Assembly: GCA_037783545.1 (NCBI GenBank)
Contig: JBBELK010001195.1
Span: 248,001-312,000 of the forward strand
Source of the DNA: Henricia sp. BOLD:AAB3569
Taxonomy: Eukaryota > Echinodermata > Asteroidea > Spinulosida > Echinasteridae
DNA length: 64,000 bases
Reading direction: 5' to 3'
This document shows, piece after piece, positions 10,531 through 22,695 of this stretch. The position numbers and the translations under genes were made by a program. Under the pieces are notes generated by a model. That model was not told where the DNA came from, made no database searches, and saw only the letters and a program-made list of their open reading frames with translations. Every line of letters begins with the position of its first letter. Positions within the stretch are counted from its first letter, which is position 1.

Positions 10531-12884
10531 CATCTAAACAAATTTCTCTATGAAACAAGTTGTAATTTGCTGGTAAACACGTTGTTTGCTCGTATGTTAA
10601 TTGGGCTGCGGTCTCCAGTTTAAGCTAAGTAATAGTTTGGTTTGTGACTGGTAATGCCACGAAACGTTCTATATATCGAACTTTTCTGGAAATACTCCGC
10701 TGTCAGTGCTTCAGTGGATTTTGTTTCAAGTGCTATCGCCAGGCTAGGCATAGGCCTATGCTTACAGTGTACATACACATGCACGAGTATAGCACTAGCA
10801 GAAATGAACATGGCATGCATAACAAGGAACATTGAAATCTGCGATCTGCTTTCATCAGTTCCTGGCTTGCATGACTGGAAAGCGCGGAGTTTCGGACCCG
10901 TACGCTGGAGTTGGGGTGCGATTTAGCTTGGCAGAAAACCGTACAGTATGCGTACCGTACAGTACCGGGTCCGGGGAGACTGCTGGCTGAGTGGAGATTT
11001 TCAACGCGTTATCATCAATTTTGCGGAATTGTTCAGCGTTAAATCCTGGCCTCGAAACACGATCTAGACTAAGCATAGGATAAGCCTATGCTTTAATACA
11101 GCATGGAACCGCATACAATGCAAACTGTCAAATTTTCTGTGCGTTGCATGTTGTCGGCACGATTGACCGTAGGCTGTATACACCACACCTCGCACACAGT
11201 ACCCACGGCACTGCCGCGTGTCACGGCCCACGCACCGGTGTAGCACGCTGTTGAGTGCCGGCTCGGAGTATTGCCACGGGAGTTGTGCACGAACGGGACC
11301 AAGTACAAAGTAACAACGGTCTTCAATCAAGCATCTGTATTTTGTTAGGAATGGATACTGCGGACCGTTGGCATTGCCAATTATTGTGAAGAGACATGAA
11401 AAGGGGTTACGCTTAATTTTAGTGTAACCAGTCAACGGGGAATCACTCAGCGGAGACCCTTGGGCCTTGGGCTACCAAGTACCATGACTGCACGATTTTA
11501 TGACTTGTTGACAGCAGAGTAGGTCTACTTCGACGTCGAGAATAGTAGTCCTAAGCCTACTCCATCTACTCGCCCAAATGTCGTTGGCTAGGCCTAGGCT
11601 ATGTGTGAACCACGGATTGTGAGGACTTGACTGAAAGTGAAAGCCACAATTAACAATAACAGATCTCTAGCAGCTTTGCAAGTCATTATGAACTTTGTGC
11701 CTATAGGCCTAGGCCATAACCTTAACAACATTTAGTCGGATTGCGTTAACAATGCCTGCTGTTACACTGACTTTCCAATGGCATGAATGGCCTAGAAAAT
11801 GTTGATAATTACAGAATTAGGTCTAGGGCATAGGCCATGATTTGTTGCCATTTATGCCTAAATACTGATTGATGAATCGGCTTAACTTTGCGGCTGTTGA
11901 CAATTGTACACAAATCATGCAAGTGGTGAGTATCCAATTTGAATTTCTTGTGTTTGAGGATTGCAGAATGGAATAATTCCATTTAATTTGGTAATAAAAG
12001 GTAAAGGCAAGCGTGTTTTATGCCCAATTTGTGTTTTGGCTCAATCAGGCCAAATTGTAATTCCTAAGTTACCGTTTAGACTTTACTGTAGGCTTGACCT
12101 TGTGCTTTAACATTGAGCATCAGTTTCCATGTTCCATTGCGGTTGTAATTATTCAAATCGAGGCTGCTGCTGTGTGTCGGGTGGCACTCGCAACATTGTT
12201 TTTTTTCCTGACAACCGTTCCAGGGGGTTTGGTCTAACACGGACACACTTGTGGGGTACCAAACACAATGGAACAATGGTACCCCATATAGTCCGGCAGC
12301 CAAGGAGAGTGACCCTTTTTTCTCTGATATAGTTTTTTTCCCTGCTGATTATTCATCTTTGGGGTGTATCTAATGAGATCTAGGGTGGTGTGGACCTTTC
12401 ACCCTTGAGCAATTTTAAATATTCAAAATGGCGTCCAAGATGGCTGTTGCGATGGACTAAAATAGGAAAATTCCAATTATGTCAGCGTTTTCTGCCACAA
12501 AGCAATGATGTTTTAACCAAAATTTATGTTTTGGGGTATGATGGATTTAATAAAAAGGGTTTGAGAAGTATTAAATGTACCGTTGGTATGGTAGCTAGCC
12601 ATATGGCAACCATTAAGACTGTAAAAAGTGGTAAAATGACAAAACTGCCATAAAGTCCAAGATATATGAATTGAACATTCTTTGTATATCCTATGTATAT
12701 ACTATTGCCCTTGACAAATTCGATAAAAAAAGGATGGATTCGTGTAAGATTTTCTGTTGCCATGGTAACCACCTTTCAGTTTGGAGTGGTGTCACAAAAT
12801 TAATGTTCTGAGACAATGGGTCAGTGGGTATTTGCAGATGGATACAGATGTGTATCTGTCCCGTCTCGGGTTCATTTAAGAGAC
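10531..12884. other. Region without a recognisable gene
   Basis: Open frames here are at most 123 codons and show no recognisable domain. The DNA contains several AGGCCTAGGCC-like words (11590-11830), a common low-complexity feature of marine invertebrate genomes. Near 12420-12445 is an AAAATGGCGTCCAAGATGGC-type repeat. I see no promoter, splice pattern or RNA gene that I can support. Confidence 0.4.
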
Positions 12885-15645
12885 TTCTAATCAGTCCACA
12901 CCAACGTAAGTAAAGGGTGGCTTCCCAGGAGTACCTCTTCCTTCAGGAAGATCGGCCATACGCTGAAACTGTGGTCGTCCATTCAACCTTCTGCAAACAA
13001 GACATCCTTTTAGAATCCGACTGATCAAAGGTCGTGGTTGAGGGATTCAATACTTCCTTCTCAGGAGGGACAGAACATGATCCTTGCCACTATGCCCAGC
13101 CAATGTCTGGTGAGTGTGTCTCACTAGAAGAAGCGACACATGGTGATTCTTGGGAAGAATTGCTTGAAACGTGTGCTCATCCCCAATCGGTGCAAGCCGA
13201 AGTCTACCACCAATCCTAAGTATGCCGGTGTCGTCAAGATGAGGACAAAGACTATAGACGGAGCTCTGTCGTCTGACGGAGCGACCTCCACGCAAGTTCA
13301 TGATTTCCTGCCGGAAGCTCCTTCCCTGCACATACTTTACAACTGCTGTCTCAGCAGCCTCAAATTCACCGACAGTCAGACCTGATCCTTGTTCTTGTCG
13401 GTGGTTCTTGAGCCAGCTCTTGAAACGGAGGATCCATGGCACAGCCTTCGTAAGGCGTAGCCAAGAGGAATATATATTGATGAGCCTGTCAATTACATCA
13501 GGACTCTCATTAACATTCACAGCCCGTGAAACAGCTTGTTGCTTGACTTCTCGATCTTTATCGAGGAGATTCCGCATTTCAGGCATTGGGGGCCAACTAC
13601 TTTCCTGTTTCCAGAGGAAATCAGGGCCTTTCTTCCACCTATCACTGGAGACTATGTGGTTTGCATTAAGCCCACGTGAGGCGTCATCAGCTGGGTTAGC
13701 TTTGATGTTTACATGTCGCCACTGGTTAGGCGATGAAGCTCTGTGTATTTCTGCCACTCTATTGGCAACGAACGTATGGAATCTCTTGTCCAGATTTGTG
13801 ATATACTGAAGTACAAGCGTACTATCAGTCCAGAACACTGACTCCTGCAGTTCTAACCCGAGCTCCCTCTTGAGCGTCTCCTCTATTCTCACAGCCACAA
13901 CTGCGGCCGACAATTCCAGCCTTGGGATCGTCATTGTCTTTAATGGTGCAAGACGCGACTTGCCCATCAAGAACGCGCAGTGGATGTTTCCCTTGGCATT
14001 GACTATATGCGCAGGTAAGACACCGCACCATAGGCATCTTGTGAAGCGTCTGCAAAATGATGCAGGCGGCATTCACAGATTTTCCCGAAGTCATCTGGGA
14101 CGAGGCATCTCTTGAGGGAGAATCTACCTAAGAGTGGAAGGTCTTTTAGCCACCTTACCCACTCTTGCTGAGTGTCACTATCCAGGGGGTCATCCCAGCC
14201 CTTCCCAACAATCCTGCACTCATTTTGAAAGAGCAATTTTGCCTTCAGGATGAATGGGCATACAAAACCGAGCGGGTCATATACTGAGCTGATCACGCTC
14301 AACAGACCTCTCCTGGTGTGACTCCTGGGGTAGATTTTTATCTTGATCCCAAGACAGTCCCCATTCATGTCCCATTGCACTCCCAAAGCCCTCTCGATGG
14401 GCAGACGATCCTGATCCAAATCCAGATCCTTGACGACCTTGGCTTTATGAGCTTGTGGTATAGCTGCTAAGACCTTTTTGCTGTTGCTCACCCATTTTGT
14501 CAACAGGAAACCGCCTTTAGCCAGCAGTTTCGTCAACTGGTCAACCACGGCAATGGCTTCGTCGTCTGAATTAAATGACTTAAGAAGGTCATCCACATAG
14601 AAGTTTTCCTTGACTGCTTGTACCGTACTACTGGTGCCAAAATCCGCAGCATTGTCATCTGCTGTGCGTCTCAAAGCAAAGCTTGCACAGCTTGGGCTCC
14701 ACACGCCCCCAAATAGATGGGCCGTCATGCGTAGCACTTCAGGTGCTTTAGCAAGGTCTCCCTCAGGCCACCACAAGAATCTCAAAGCATCACGGTGTTC
14801 CTCTGTCACACGGACTTGATGGAACATTTGTTCAATGTCCCCCATCAGGCCAACGCGCTTTTCCGCACGAGAACACCAACCAGCTTATTAGTCATGTCCG
14901 GCCCCTGTAGAACCTTGTCATTTAGTGACACACAGTGAAACTTGGCCGCACAGTCAAACACAACCCTAAGCTTCTCTGGCTTATTGAGATTGCAGACACC
15001 ATGGTGGGGAACGTACCATGTTTTACCAGGGGCGTGGTCAAGTTTCTCTACAGGGACCTTCTCAGCATAGCCTTTGTCGAGGAGGCTACTGATTTCTTGG
15101 CTGTACCTCATATGCAGGTCATGATTTATGGATAGCCGTTTTCCAAGGGACTGCAGTCGCTTGACCGCCAGGTTCATACTTGAATGGTACAGGAAGATGG
15201 TAGTGTCCATCTTTCAAACAGATCGACTCGTTCCGGGTGTCCACCACCCGTTTGTCATTAGCTGACATCTTGGAAGAGTCATCATCAGTTGCCTGAACAA
15301 TCCCTGTGTCCAACTTCCAAAACTGCTCAACCTGAGCTTTGAGAACACCTCGAACAAAGTTGGACACCGCACCTAAATCACACGAACACCCAATGGGGCC
15401 ATTTATGGTCCATCCGAGAGGTGTTCTTACGGCATATGGCTCGCCTTCTTTCCCTCGGCGAACTTCAAGTGGCATGAGGGCCTGCGGTGCATCTTGCCAA
15501 TCAAGATCGTCACACCGCTCTCATCTACCTGGGGAACTGGGAGGCACTTGAGGTGATCATACATGTATGTCACCAGATTCTCGTAGGTTGTACAGCTATC
15601 CAATACATTATGGCCATTAGTACATAAAGGAACAACAATGCTCAA
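12885..15645 (-). pseudogene. BEL/Pao retrotransposon pol fragment
   Basis: Minus-strand internal piece of a BEL/Pao pol, broken over at least four overlapping frames. Order on the minus strand: protease-RT linker (YAVRTPLGWTINGPIGC near 15400); reverse transcriptase (LRVVFDCAAKF, GDIEQMFHQVRV, FYVDDLLKSF with YVDD at 14588-14599); the BEL-typical block SSVYDPLGFVCPF near 14270; and RNase H (HHFADASQDAYGAVSYL near 14020; VFWTDSTLVLQYI near 13830). The integrase zinc-binding start follows (HTHQTLAGHSGKDH near 13090, GCLVCRRLNGRPQFQRMADL near 12980). It stops just after PPFTYVGVD near 12890, before the integrase catalytic core. No LTR, gag or tRNA primer site is visible, so both ends are lost. 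Frameshifts (for example near 14850 and 15200) make it a relic. Confidence 0.88.
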
Positions 15646-15649
15646 ATAA

Positions 15650-17192
15650 ACATTTAACTAGAAGTTTTTGACAGTTTGTCTTTTTTTTACCAATTTTTAC
15701 CGCATTTTACCACTTTTTACTGCCATATTTCTTGTTACCATAGCAACGGTACCTCCAATACTTCTCCAATACTCCTCCAATACCCCATAAACCCCTGTGT
15801 ACACAGATTGTTGCGTATGCATAGAACATTAAGCCTGGAATGGTATTTTATTGCAATGCCTGTATTTCATAGGAATGTTGCTCTCTGCCTTCCTTTTGAA
15901 TTCTTAAAATGCCTGTTTTGTTTTGTTTTTTTAACACAAAATGATCAAGGATGCGCAATCAGTTTTGGTTTGCAGCGCAATGAGTATTTAATTGTTTTAA
16001 AATGTGTTATTTCTCCTTTCGCTTTAATTTAAATGCTGTTTCAACCCTAACCCTGGTGCATGGTACAATGTTTTGTTTAAATGAGTCTTTATTGTTGTAC
16101 CCTGTAGTTAAATGTACATTATGTTGGTTCGGGACCACGTTGGTTAGGGACTACGTAATAATCGAAAGTACTTGTATTTGGCAAATTAACTAATTTGAAT
16201 TTGAATTCGAGTTTGCATTTTCTGTGGAAAAAAAATTCGGCAGGTTTTGATCAACGATAGCCAACAGTTTGAGGTTAATTTTAATTTTGAATGAAGATTT
16301 TCCTTTGACGAGTTTTGATTTTGAGCCCTGCTCGGTTTTTGTTTTCCGCGACTTCTTGGCCTGCACATAATGATCAACCTGACAACATTTTACAACTCCA
16401 ATTGGTCGAGTTCAACAATAATCATTAAGCTTCTACGCATCTTTGAAAACCATCCATATGGACACTATAGGAGACTCTCGTGTTCGTCGCGACAATTATT
16501 GACTCGTTAATCGATGACCAGGCTCACTGGTACACCCGCATCGACTTTAATTATCATCGGAAAAGCGGGCTTTCATTCAGTTTAACTTATTTCAATTGAC
16601 CTCATTGCCTCAAAGTTTGTTAATGAGAGCACACGTTGAACACGAATAAACATTTTGCACATGTAAATTGTAAGCGGATAACTTGAAAGCCAGGTTGGTT
16701 AAAAGCAGTTCTGCAGCATGATCACATACGGAATCAAATCATGCAAACCGGTATGCACATTAATTTGTGATAACACGGAATTTAAGAATCCCAAAAATCA
16801 AAAGTGATTGTCTGGCCTCTTCTCACACAAGGTCCGTTCCAACGTTCTTGTGTCCGCCTCTCTGCAGCGGGTGATTGCTCAGGCTGCTCACCGGAAGGTT
16901 CTGTGATTGAGGGACCGTTTTTGGTGGGGCCAATTTCAAATTTCAAATCGGCACTCGGTCATCTCGTTTTCGATGCCGAGCTTTTAAATTACGTCACGGC
17001 TTTTCGTTTGAAAACATTCCATGACAATTGATTATGCCTCAATTGGCCGCCACGTCCTTGATCTGCGTGACGTCCTGCTTCCAGTTTGTTTGTTTGTGAG
17101 TTTTTGTTTTGTTTTGTTTTTGTTCTCAAGGGTCCCCGGCGCACTGGGGCTCTGCTCGTCGTCCTCCCATTTGGGGCGCGCGTTGCGCGTGT
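15650..17192. other. Region without a recognisable gene
   Basis: AT-rich sequence with short frames only (largest 118 codons, no family resemblance). TTTTTACC runs lie near 15690-15720. From about 16810 the base composition becomes more even, leading into the tandem array that starts at 17193. Confidence 0.4.
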
Positions 17193-19878
17193 GGCGTAAT
17201 TGGCATGGGATGCCGACTCTCAACCCCAAATTGAAACTAAATTGTAATTTTCTAATTAAACAGTTTGGTCCAATTTCTCAATTTGTATATTTGTCTTGTT
17301 TCTTATTCCACAGTTAGATTTTTCCAACCGCAAGTACAGCGGTGGATAAACAATTCCTCCTATCGCATGTTCAGCGGTGGAGTAGTCTAGTCGCGAGTTC
17401 AGCGATGGACCACTAATACAGCAAAGCAAATTATGACTTTTATTTGCATTGTTATTCGGCAAGCATGCCAGTTTGACTTTCTATTATAGCATGCCAATCC
17501 GCATGCATTTCTTTTCTTTCTACCATGTTCACTTTATATGACAAGCGTGTCAGGGGCCAAGGGCAAGCGTCCTCCTGGCCATTTCTAGTTCGATTTGCAT
17601 GGTATTTGACAAGCTGTCAAGTGGTCTGGGGCAAGCGCCCCGACCCGTGCACCTGCGCAGGATATGGTAAAATTTCGGCAGACGTGCCACTCTTCCATTT
17701 TTAAATCCTTAATTAAATTTTATGACAGACATGTATTTGGACTTCACAAAATTTGAAGGTTTAATTTGTACATGTAGGTCGTGTTATTGGTAAAAAGAAT
17801 GTTCACTTTCCATTAAACTAGCACAGCTGTCCAAGCAGAAGTTGCGGTTTCATGTCTCATGTTTTTCTGTGAATAATTCAATTATCGCATAAACGATAAA
17901 ATGCATTACTCACACGGAAACACGCAATGGGCGCCTTCAGGCTTCCACTTTCAGTTTTGCTACTGAGGGGGCGTCGCCGCGGATCTTTCGATTGTCATCG
18001 ATGCCAAAATGTTGCGTGCGCGTGGCTTTGATTGGTGACCACGGCGCATGCAAATTGTGGCAACTTTACTGCAGCCAATGACCTGTCTGATTCTGCTTGG
18101 CTGACCCGCCCACGTGCGCGTCCCTTTGCACGAGATCGAGAGCGGGAATGCTCACTTTGGATCAGCTTGTGCTAGTGCGAACATCTAAACAAATTTCCCC
18201 TCCACCTCCCCGTCACCACCGTCTTTTTGGTTAGGCCTACTCGTCGGCGTAATTGGCATGGGATGCCGACTCTCAACCCCAAATTGAAACTAAATTGTAA
18301 TTTTCTAATTAAACAGTTTGGTCCAATTTCTCAATTTGTATATTTGTCTTGTTTCTTATTCCACAGTTAGATTTTTCCAACCGCAAGTACAGCGGTGGAT
18401 AAACAATTCCTCCTATCGCATGTTCAGCGGTGGAGTAGTCTAGTCGGAGTTCAGCGATGGACCACTAATACAGCAAAGCAAATTATGACTTTTATTTGCA
18501 TTGTTATTCGGCAAGCATGCCAGTTTGACTTTCTATTATAGCATGCCAATCTGCATGCATTTCTTTTCTTTCTACCATGCTCACTTTATATGACAAGCGT
18601 GTCAGGGGCCAAGGGCAAGCGTCCTCCTGGCCATTTCTAGTTCGATTTGCATGGTATTTGACAAGCTGTCAAGTAGTCTGGGGCAAGCGCCCCGACCCGT
18701 GCACCTGCGCAGGATATGGTAAAATTTCGGCAGACGTGCCACTCTTCCATTTTTAAATCCTTAATTAAATGTTATGACAGACATGTATTTGGACTTCACA
18801 AAATTTGAAGGTTTAATTTGTACATGTAGGTCGTGTTATTGGTAAAAAGAATGTTCACTTTCCATTAAACTAGCACAGCTGTCCAAGCAGAAGTTGCGGT
18901 TTCATGTCTCATGTTTTTCTGTGAATAATTCAATTATCGCATAAACGATAAAATGCATTACTCACACGGAAACACGCAATTGGCGCCTTCAGGCTTCCAC
19001 TTTCAGTTTTGCTGCTGAGGGGGCGTCGCCGCGGATCTTTCGATTGTCATCGATGCCAAAATGTTGCGTGCGCGTGGCTTTGATTGGTGACCACGGCGCA
19101 TGCAAATTGTGGCAACTTTACTGCAGCCAATGACCTGTCTGATTCTGCTTGGCTGACCCGCCCACGTGCGCGTCCCTTTGCACGAGATCGAGAGCGGGAA
19201 TGCTCACTTTGGATCAGCTTGTGCTAGTGCGAACATCTAAACAAATTTCCCCTCCACCTCCCCGTCACCACCGTCTTTTTGGTTAGGCCTACTCGTCGGC
19301 GTAATTGGCATGGGATGCCGACTCTCAACCCCAAATTGAAACTAAATTGTAATTTTCTAATTAAACAGTTTGGTCCAATTTCTCAATTTGTATATTTGTC
19401 TTGTTTCTTATTCCACAGTTAGATTTTTCCAACCGCAAGTACAGCGGTGGATAAACAATTCCTCCTATCGCATGTTCAGCGGTGGAGTAGTCTAGTCGCG
19501 AGTTCAGCGATGGACCACTAATACATTATAGCATGCCAATCTGCATGCATTTCTTTTCTTTCTACCATGCTCACTTTATATGACAAGCGTGTCAGGGGCC
19601 AAGGGCAAGCGTCCTCCTGGCCATTTCTAGTTCGAGTTGCATGGTATTTGACAAGCTGTCAAGTGGTCTGGGGCAATTTCGGCAGACGTGCCACTCTTCC
19701 ATTTTTAAATCCTTAATTAAATTTTATGACAGACATGTATTTGGACTTCACAAAATTTGAAGGTTTAATTTGTACATGTAGGTCGTGTTATTGGTAAAAA
19801 GAATGTTCACTTTCCATTAAACTAGCACAGCTGTCCAAGCAGAAGTTGCGGTTTCATGTCTCATGTTTTTCTGTGAGT
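17193..19878. repeat. Tandem repeat, 1,053-bp unit, about 2.6 copies
   Basis: The landmark GGCGTAATTGGCATGGGATG occurs at 17193, 18246 and 19298, giving unit lengths of 1,053 and 1,052 bp. The third unit is cut short at about 19878 and carries two internal deletions (after 19524 and after 19675). Units one and two differ at only a few bases by eye. Each contains the dispersed CCAAT/octamer module (ATGCAAAT at 18048-18055 and 19100-19107), a GACAAGCGTGTCAGGGGCC segment and a GGGGCAAGCGCCCC hairpin. No coding sequence. The duplication looks recent. Confidence 0.9.
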
Positions 19879-20208
19879 AATGTCTCCCCATCAATTTATA
19901 GCATCAAATTATCCAAATGCGCATTTTTTTTATTATCATAATTAAAGATTTTAGATGGGTTTCAGTTCGTAAAAACACAAACAGCGATGTACTCCGAGGA
20001 GTGCGCATTTTCGGTATTAGAGTGTCACTTCGTGGAAACACGCACAACGACTCACTGCACGGAGTGCGCACGTTGGGCATGCAGTAGGGTGTTAGTTCGT
20101 GGAAACAAACCCAAACACGTAGGGGAGCCTACTACGCTGAGTGTGCCCTTTCAGTACCGCTGGCTACGGGGCCATCCATGAAAATACGTACGGGGGTGGG
20201 GTCTAAAA
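19879..20208. repeat. Dispersed repeat, also at 27860-28205
   Basis: From GTAATGTCTCCCCATCAATTT to GGGGTGGGGTCTAAAAA this matches 27860-28205 almost base for base. The 64-codon frame over it (MYSEECAFSVLECHFVE) is conserved in both copies but has no known family and may only reflect recent copying. In the second copy it adjoins the upstream part of LINE-2, so it could be LINE-2 5' sequence read on the minus strand; this is inference. Confidence 0.6.
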
Positions 20209-20428
20209 AGTCGGCACCTATAGACAGCCGAAGTGTGATGTGGGTTACCATGGTAATTAACTGTAAACATCATGGCCGTCGGGAAAGTACCATTGCAAAA
20301 GCACAGGGACACGGTTTAGTGATTTTCAGTGTAGAGCCATTGCCTTGGCAACTAACAAAAGATGACGTATTCACTTCGGCAGTTTATTTCGTGTAAACAT
20401 TGACAAGTGCAAGTTAATATAGGTGGGG

Positions 20429-20499
20429 TAACGTGGCCGAGTGGTTTAAGTCGTTGACTCGCAATACTCAGGTAAAAAAATGGGGTTGCGGGTTCGATG
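20429..20499 (+). pseudogene. tRNA-like fragment (type II tRNA or SINE head), 3' end lost
   Basis: An A-box-like word GTGGCCGAGTGG (about 20432-20443) and a B-box-like word GGGTTCGAT (20490-20498) stand about 58 bp apart. This spacing fits a long-variable-arm tRNA (Leu/Ser type) or a SINE derived from one. The acceptor 3' half is missing because LINE-1 copy B begins there. The anticodon stem does not pair well, so a functional tRNA is unlikely. Confidence 0.5.
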
Positions 20500-22591
20500 A
20501 TTAAAATGGCTGCACCTTTTATTACTAAATCTTTAACGCATATATTTAACATCTCCATAATAAATGAACAGTATCCCAAGGCATGGAAACATGCTTCAGT
20601 TACACCTATTCATAAAGGAGGCGATAAGTGCAACGCATGTAATTACCTACCTATATCAATCTTGCCGATTATCTCTAAAATCCTAGAAAGATGGATACAC
20701 TCGAACCTGTACTCGTACCTTGATGAAAACAATTTCATTCCTGTATGTCAATCTGGATTTCGGCCTTTGCACTAAACAGAACGTACACTAAACGATTTAA
20801 CAAACGAGTGTCTTCAATTAAGCTATGGATCACGGGAGAATGACCGGAACAGTTTTCCTAGATTTCAGTAAGGCATTTGACTGCGTTGACCATACAATTC
20901 TTTTAGAAAAACTAGAAAAGCTGAACATATCGATTTCGGTAATAAACTGGTTTAAGTCCTATCTCAGTGATCGAAGTCAAACCGTTAATATTAGTAAACA
21001 TATATCAACATCCTTGCCTATATAGTAGGAGACCAGCCTGTAGGTCCCGTGACCAAATTCTGGAAACAAAGGTTTGAAAGTGTTTTTGTGTTCCCTGATA
21101 AATACCGAACAATTTTGACTTGGGCTGCCCCCTTGAAAATGTCAGGCATTTCCGGGAGGGGTCAACAAAGGTCAAACAGGGGTCAAAATTCAAATATATT
21201 CAAATCGTGTCGATATGCATATCAAATTACTCGTCTAGTCATGAGGATTCCAAAAATGTATAGTTTGTTATACCTCCGACCTTAAATAAGGGCGCTGTGG
21301 TCAAAAACGTCGAAAGGTCAACGCACTTTTGACTGGTGGTCAAATTCACCAACACAGTTAATATTATCCGATTCTAATGATTTTAGTGTCTAATAATATG
21401 TTTTCTGACATGGCAAATTCAACTAAGCAACTTTTAAAAGTAAAAGTGGTTGCCATAACCTTGAAATTTCAAAATGGCTGCTAAAAGGTTAACATAAATT
21501 AGCCAAAAACATTTTTTTCCCCAAACCCATGGATAAGAAATTATTAAATGTTTGTCACCGAAATGTCATGAACAATTGAAACACCATTTTTAAAACAAAT
21601 AATGATTTTTAATTATGTGTATCCTTTTTCTTTAGAGCACATGTTCGATATAATATTGTACAGTATACCATATAAAGTGTATAGGTAAATGATGACGATG
21701 GGCTGTGAATATCTGCAACAATATAGCTTCAACAACATGTTCCCTCATTGGGTAAAAGTTTATGGATGCAATGAAACTGAAATTTTACGCTTGGTAAGTA
21801 CCTCATTGAACCTTTCATCCTTTTTTCATATGTGATTGGACCAAAGACACAACAAAAAGTTAATATTTACAAAACAATCGATGGCTTAAACTAGGTTTAA
21901 ATGGGCCAGAGCCCATATGGCAATATTATTACATTCCTCAAGCTAGTAATATTAATTGAGTATACAGGACATATAATACTCTGAATCATTGCGACCTTAT
22001 TTCATGCTTGATGAAAATTGGTCGATTTACTTGATCTTCTCTGACCCATATGAACAACTTGCGCACATCTGCTCACTGAGCTCCGTGACCCTATACGCTC
22101 AGCGCAGGAAAATGACACGGAAAACAGCGCCGCACTGCAAACTTTTGTGAGTACATAAAAAGTACTCTATGTTTCTCACCAACTCGCTACGCATTTCAAA
22201 GTACAGAGTATTACCTTTAGTTTGGTTTTTTTTTTTTTAATATATGATGCACGGGGAAAAGGGGATTTTTCACTCAAAGAACAGGTGTTAAACCTCAAAA
22301 TCGGCAAAGTCAATAAAGGTCAACACGATTACTGATCATGTTCCAGTGGGTTGTCTCACTGAATTGAGTCAGAGAATTGAGTTTAACCCTTTCATTCCCG
22401 GAGGCGCCAAAAGGAGCCCTTTGTTTTTTTCGCTTTAATCCCAAAGGCACCAAATGGTGCCCGAGATTGTCTTTCAGTTGAGACCCAAGGCGACTTTTGT
22501 CACCACCTGCAAATGCTTTCAGAGTTTTTTGGTTTGGCGCCCTCTATTGGCATGAATGAAGACGGTTCAAGTTTTACACGCGCGCCCGCCC

Positions 22592-22599
22592 TATATAAA
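22592..22599 (+). promoter_or_regulatory. TATA box of the piggyBac transposase
   Basis: TATATAAA lies about 100 bases upstream of the ATG at 22696. Transcription would be expected to start near 22620-22630, which argues against using the earlier in-frame ATG at 22513. Confidence 0.55.
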
Positions 22600-22695
22600 T
22601 TCACAAAACTAAAAAGGGACAACAATAGGTGGGTTTGCCGTGAATACATAAAAGGGGAGGACGCACAGTACAGACGCCATTTGCATCCTGAAACT

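Noticed and set aside
13300..13809. Plus-strand 169-codon frame
   Set aside because: Antisense shadow of the BEL/Pao RNase H to integrase region.
20429..20499. Functional Leu/Ser tRNA
   Set aside because: The 3' half of the acceptor stem is missing and the anticodon stem does not pair.
22513..22695. ATG at 22513 as start of the piggyBac transposase
   Set aside because: It lies upstream of the TATA box at 22592; the paired ATGs at 22696 and 22699 fit expected transcription start better.
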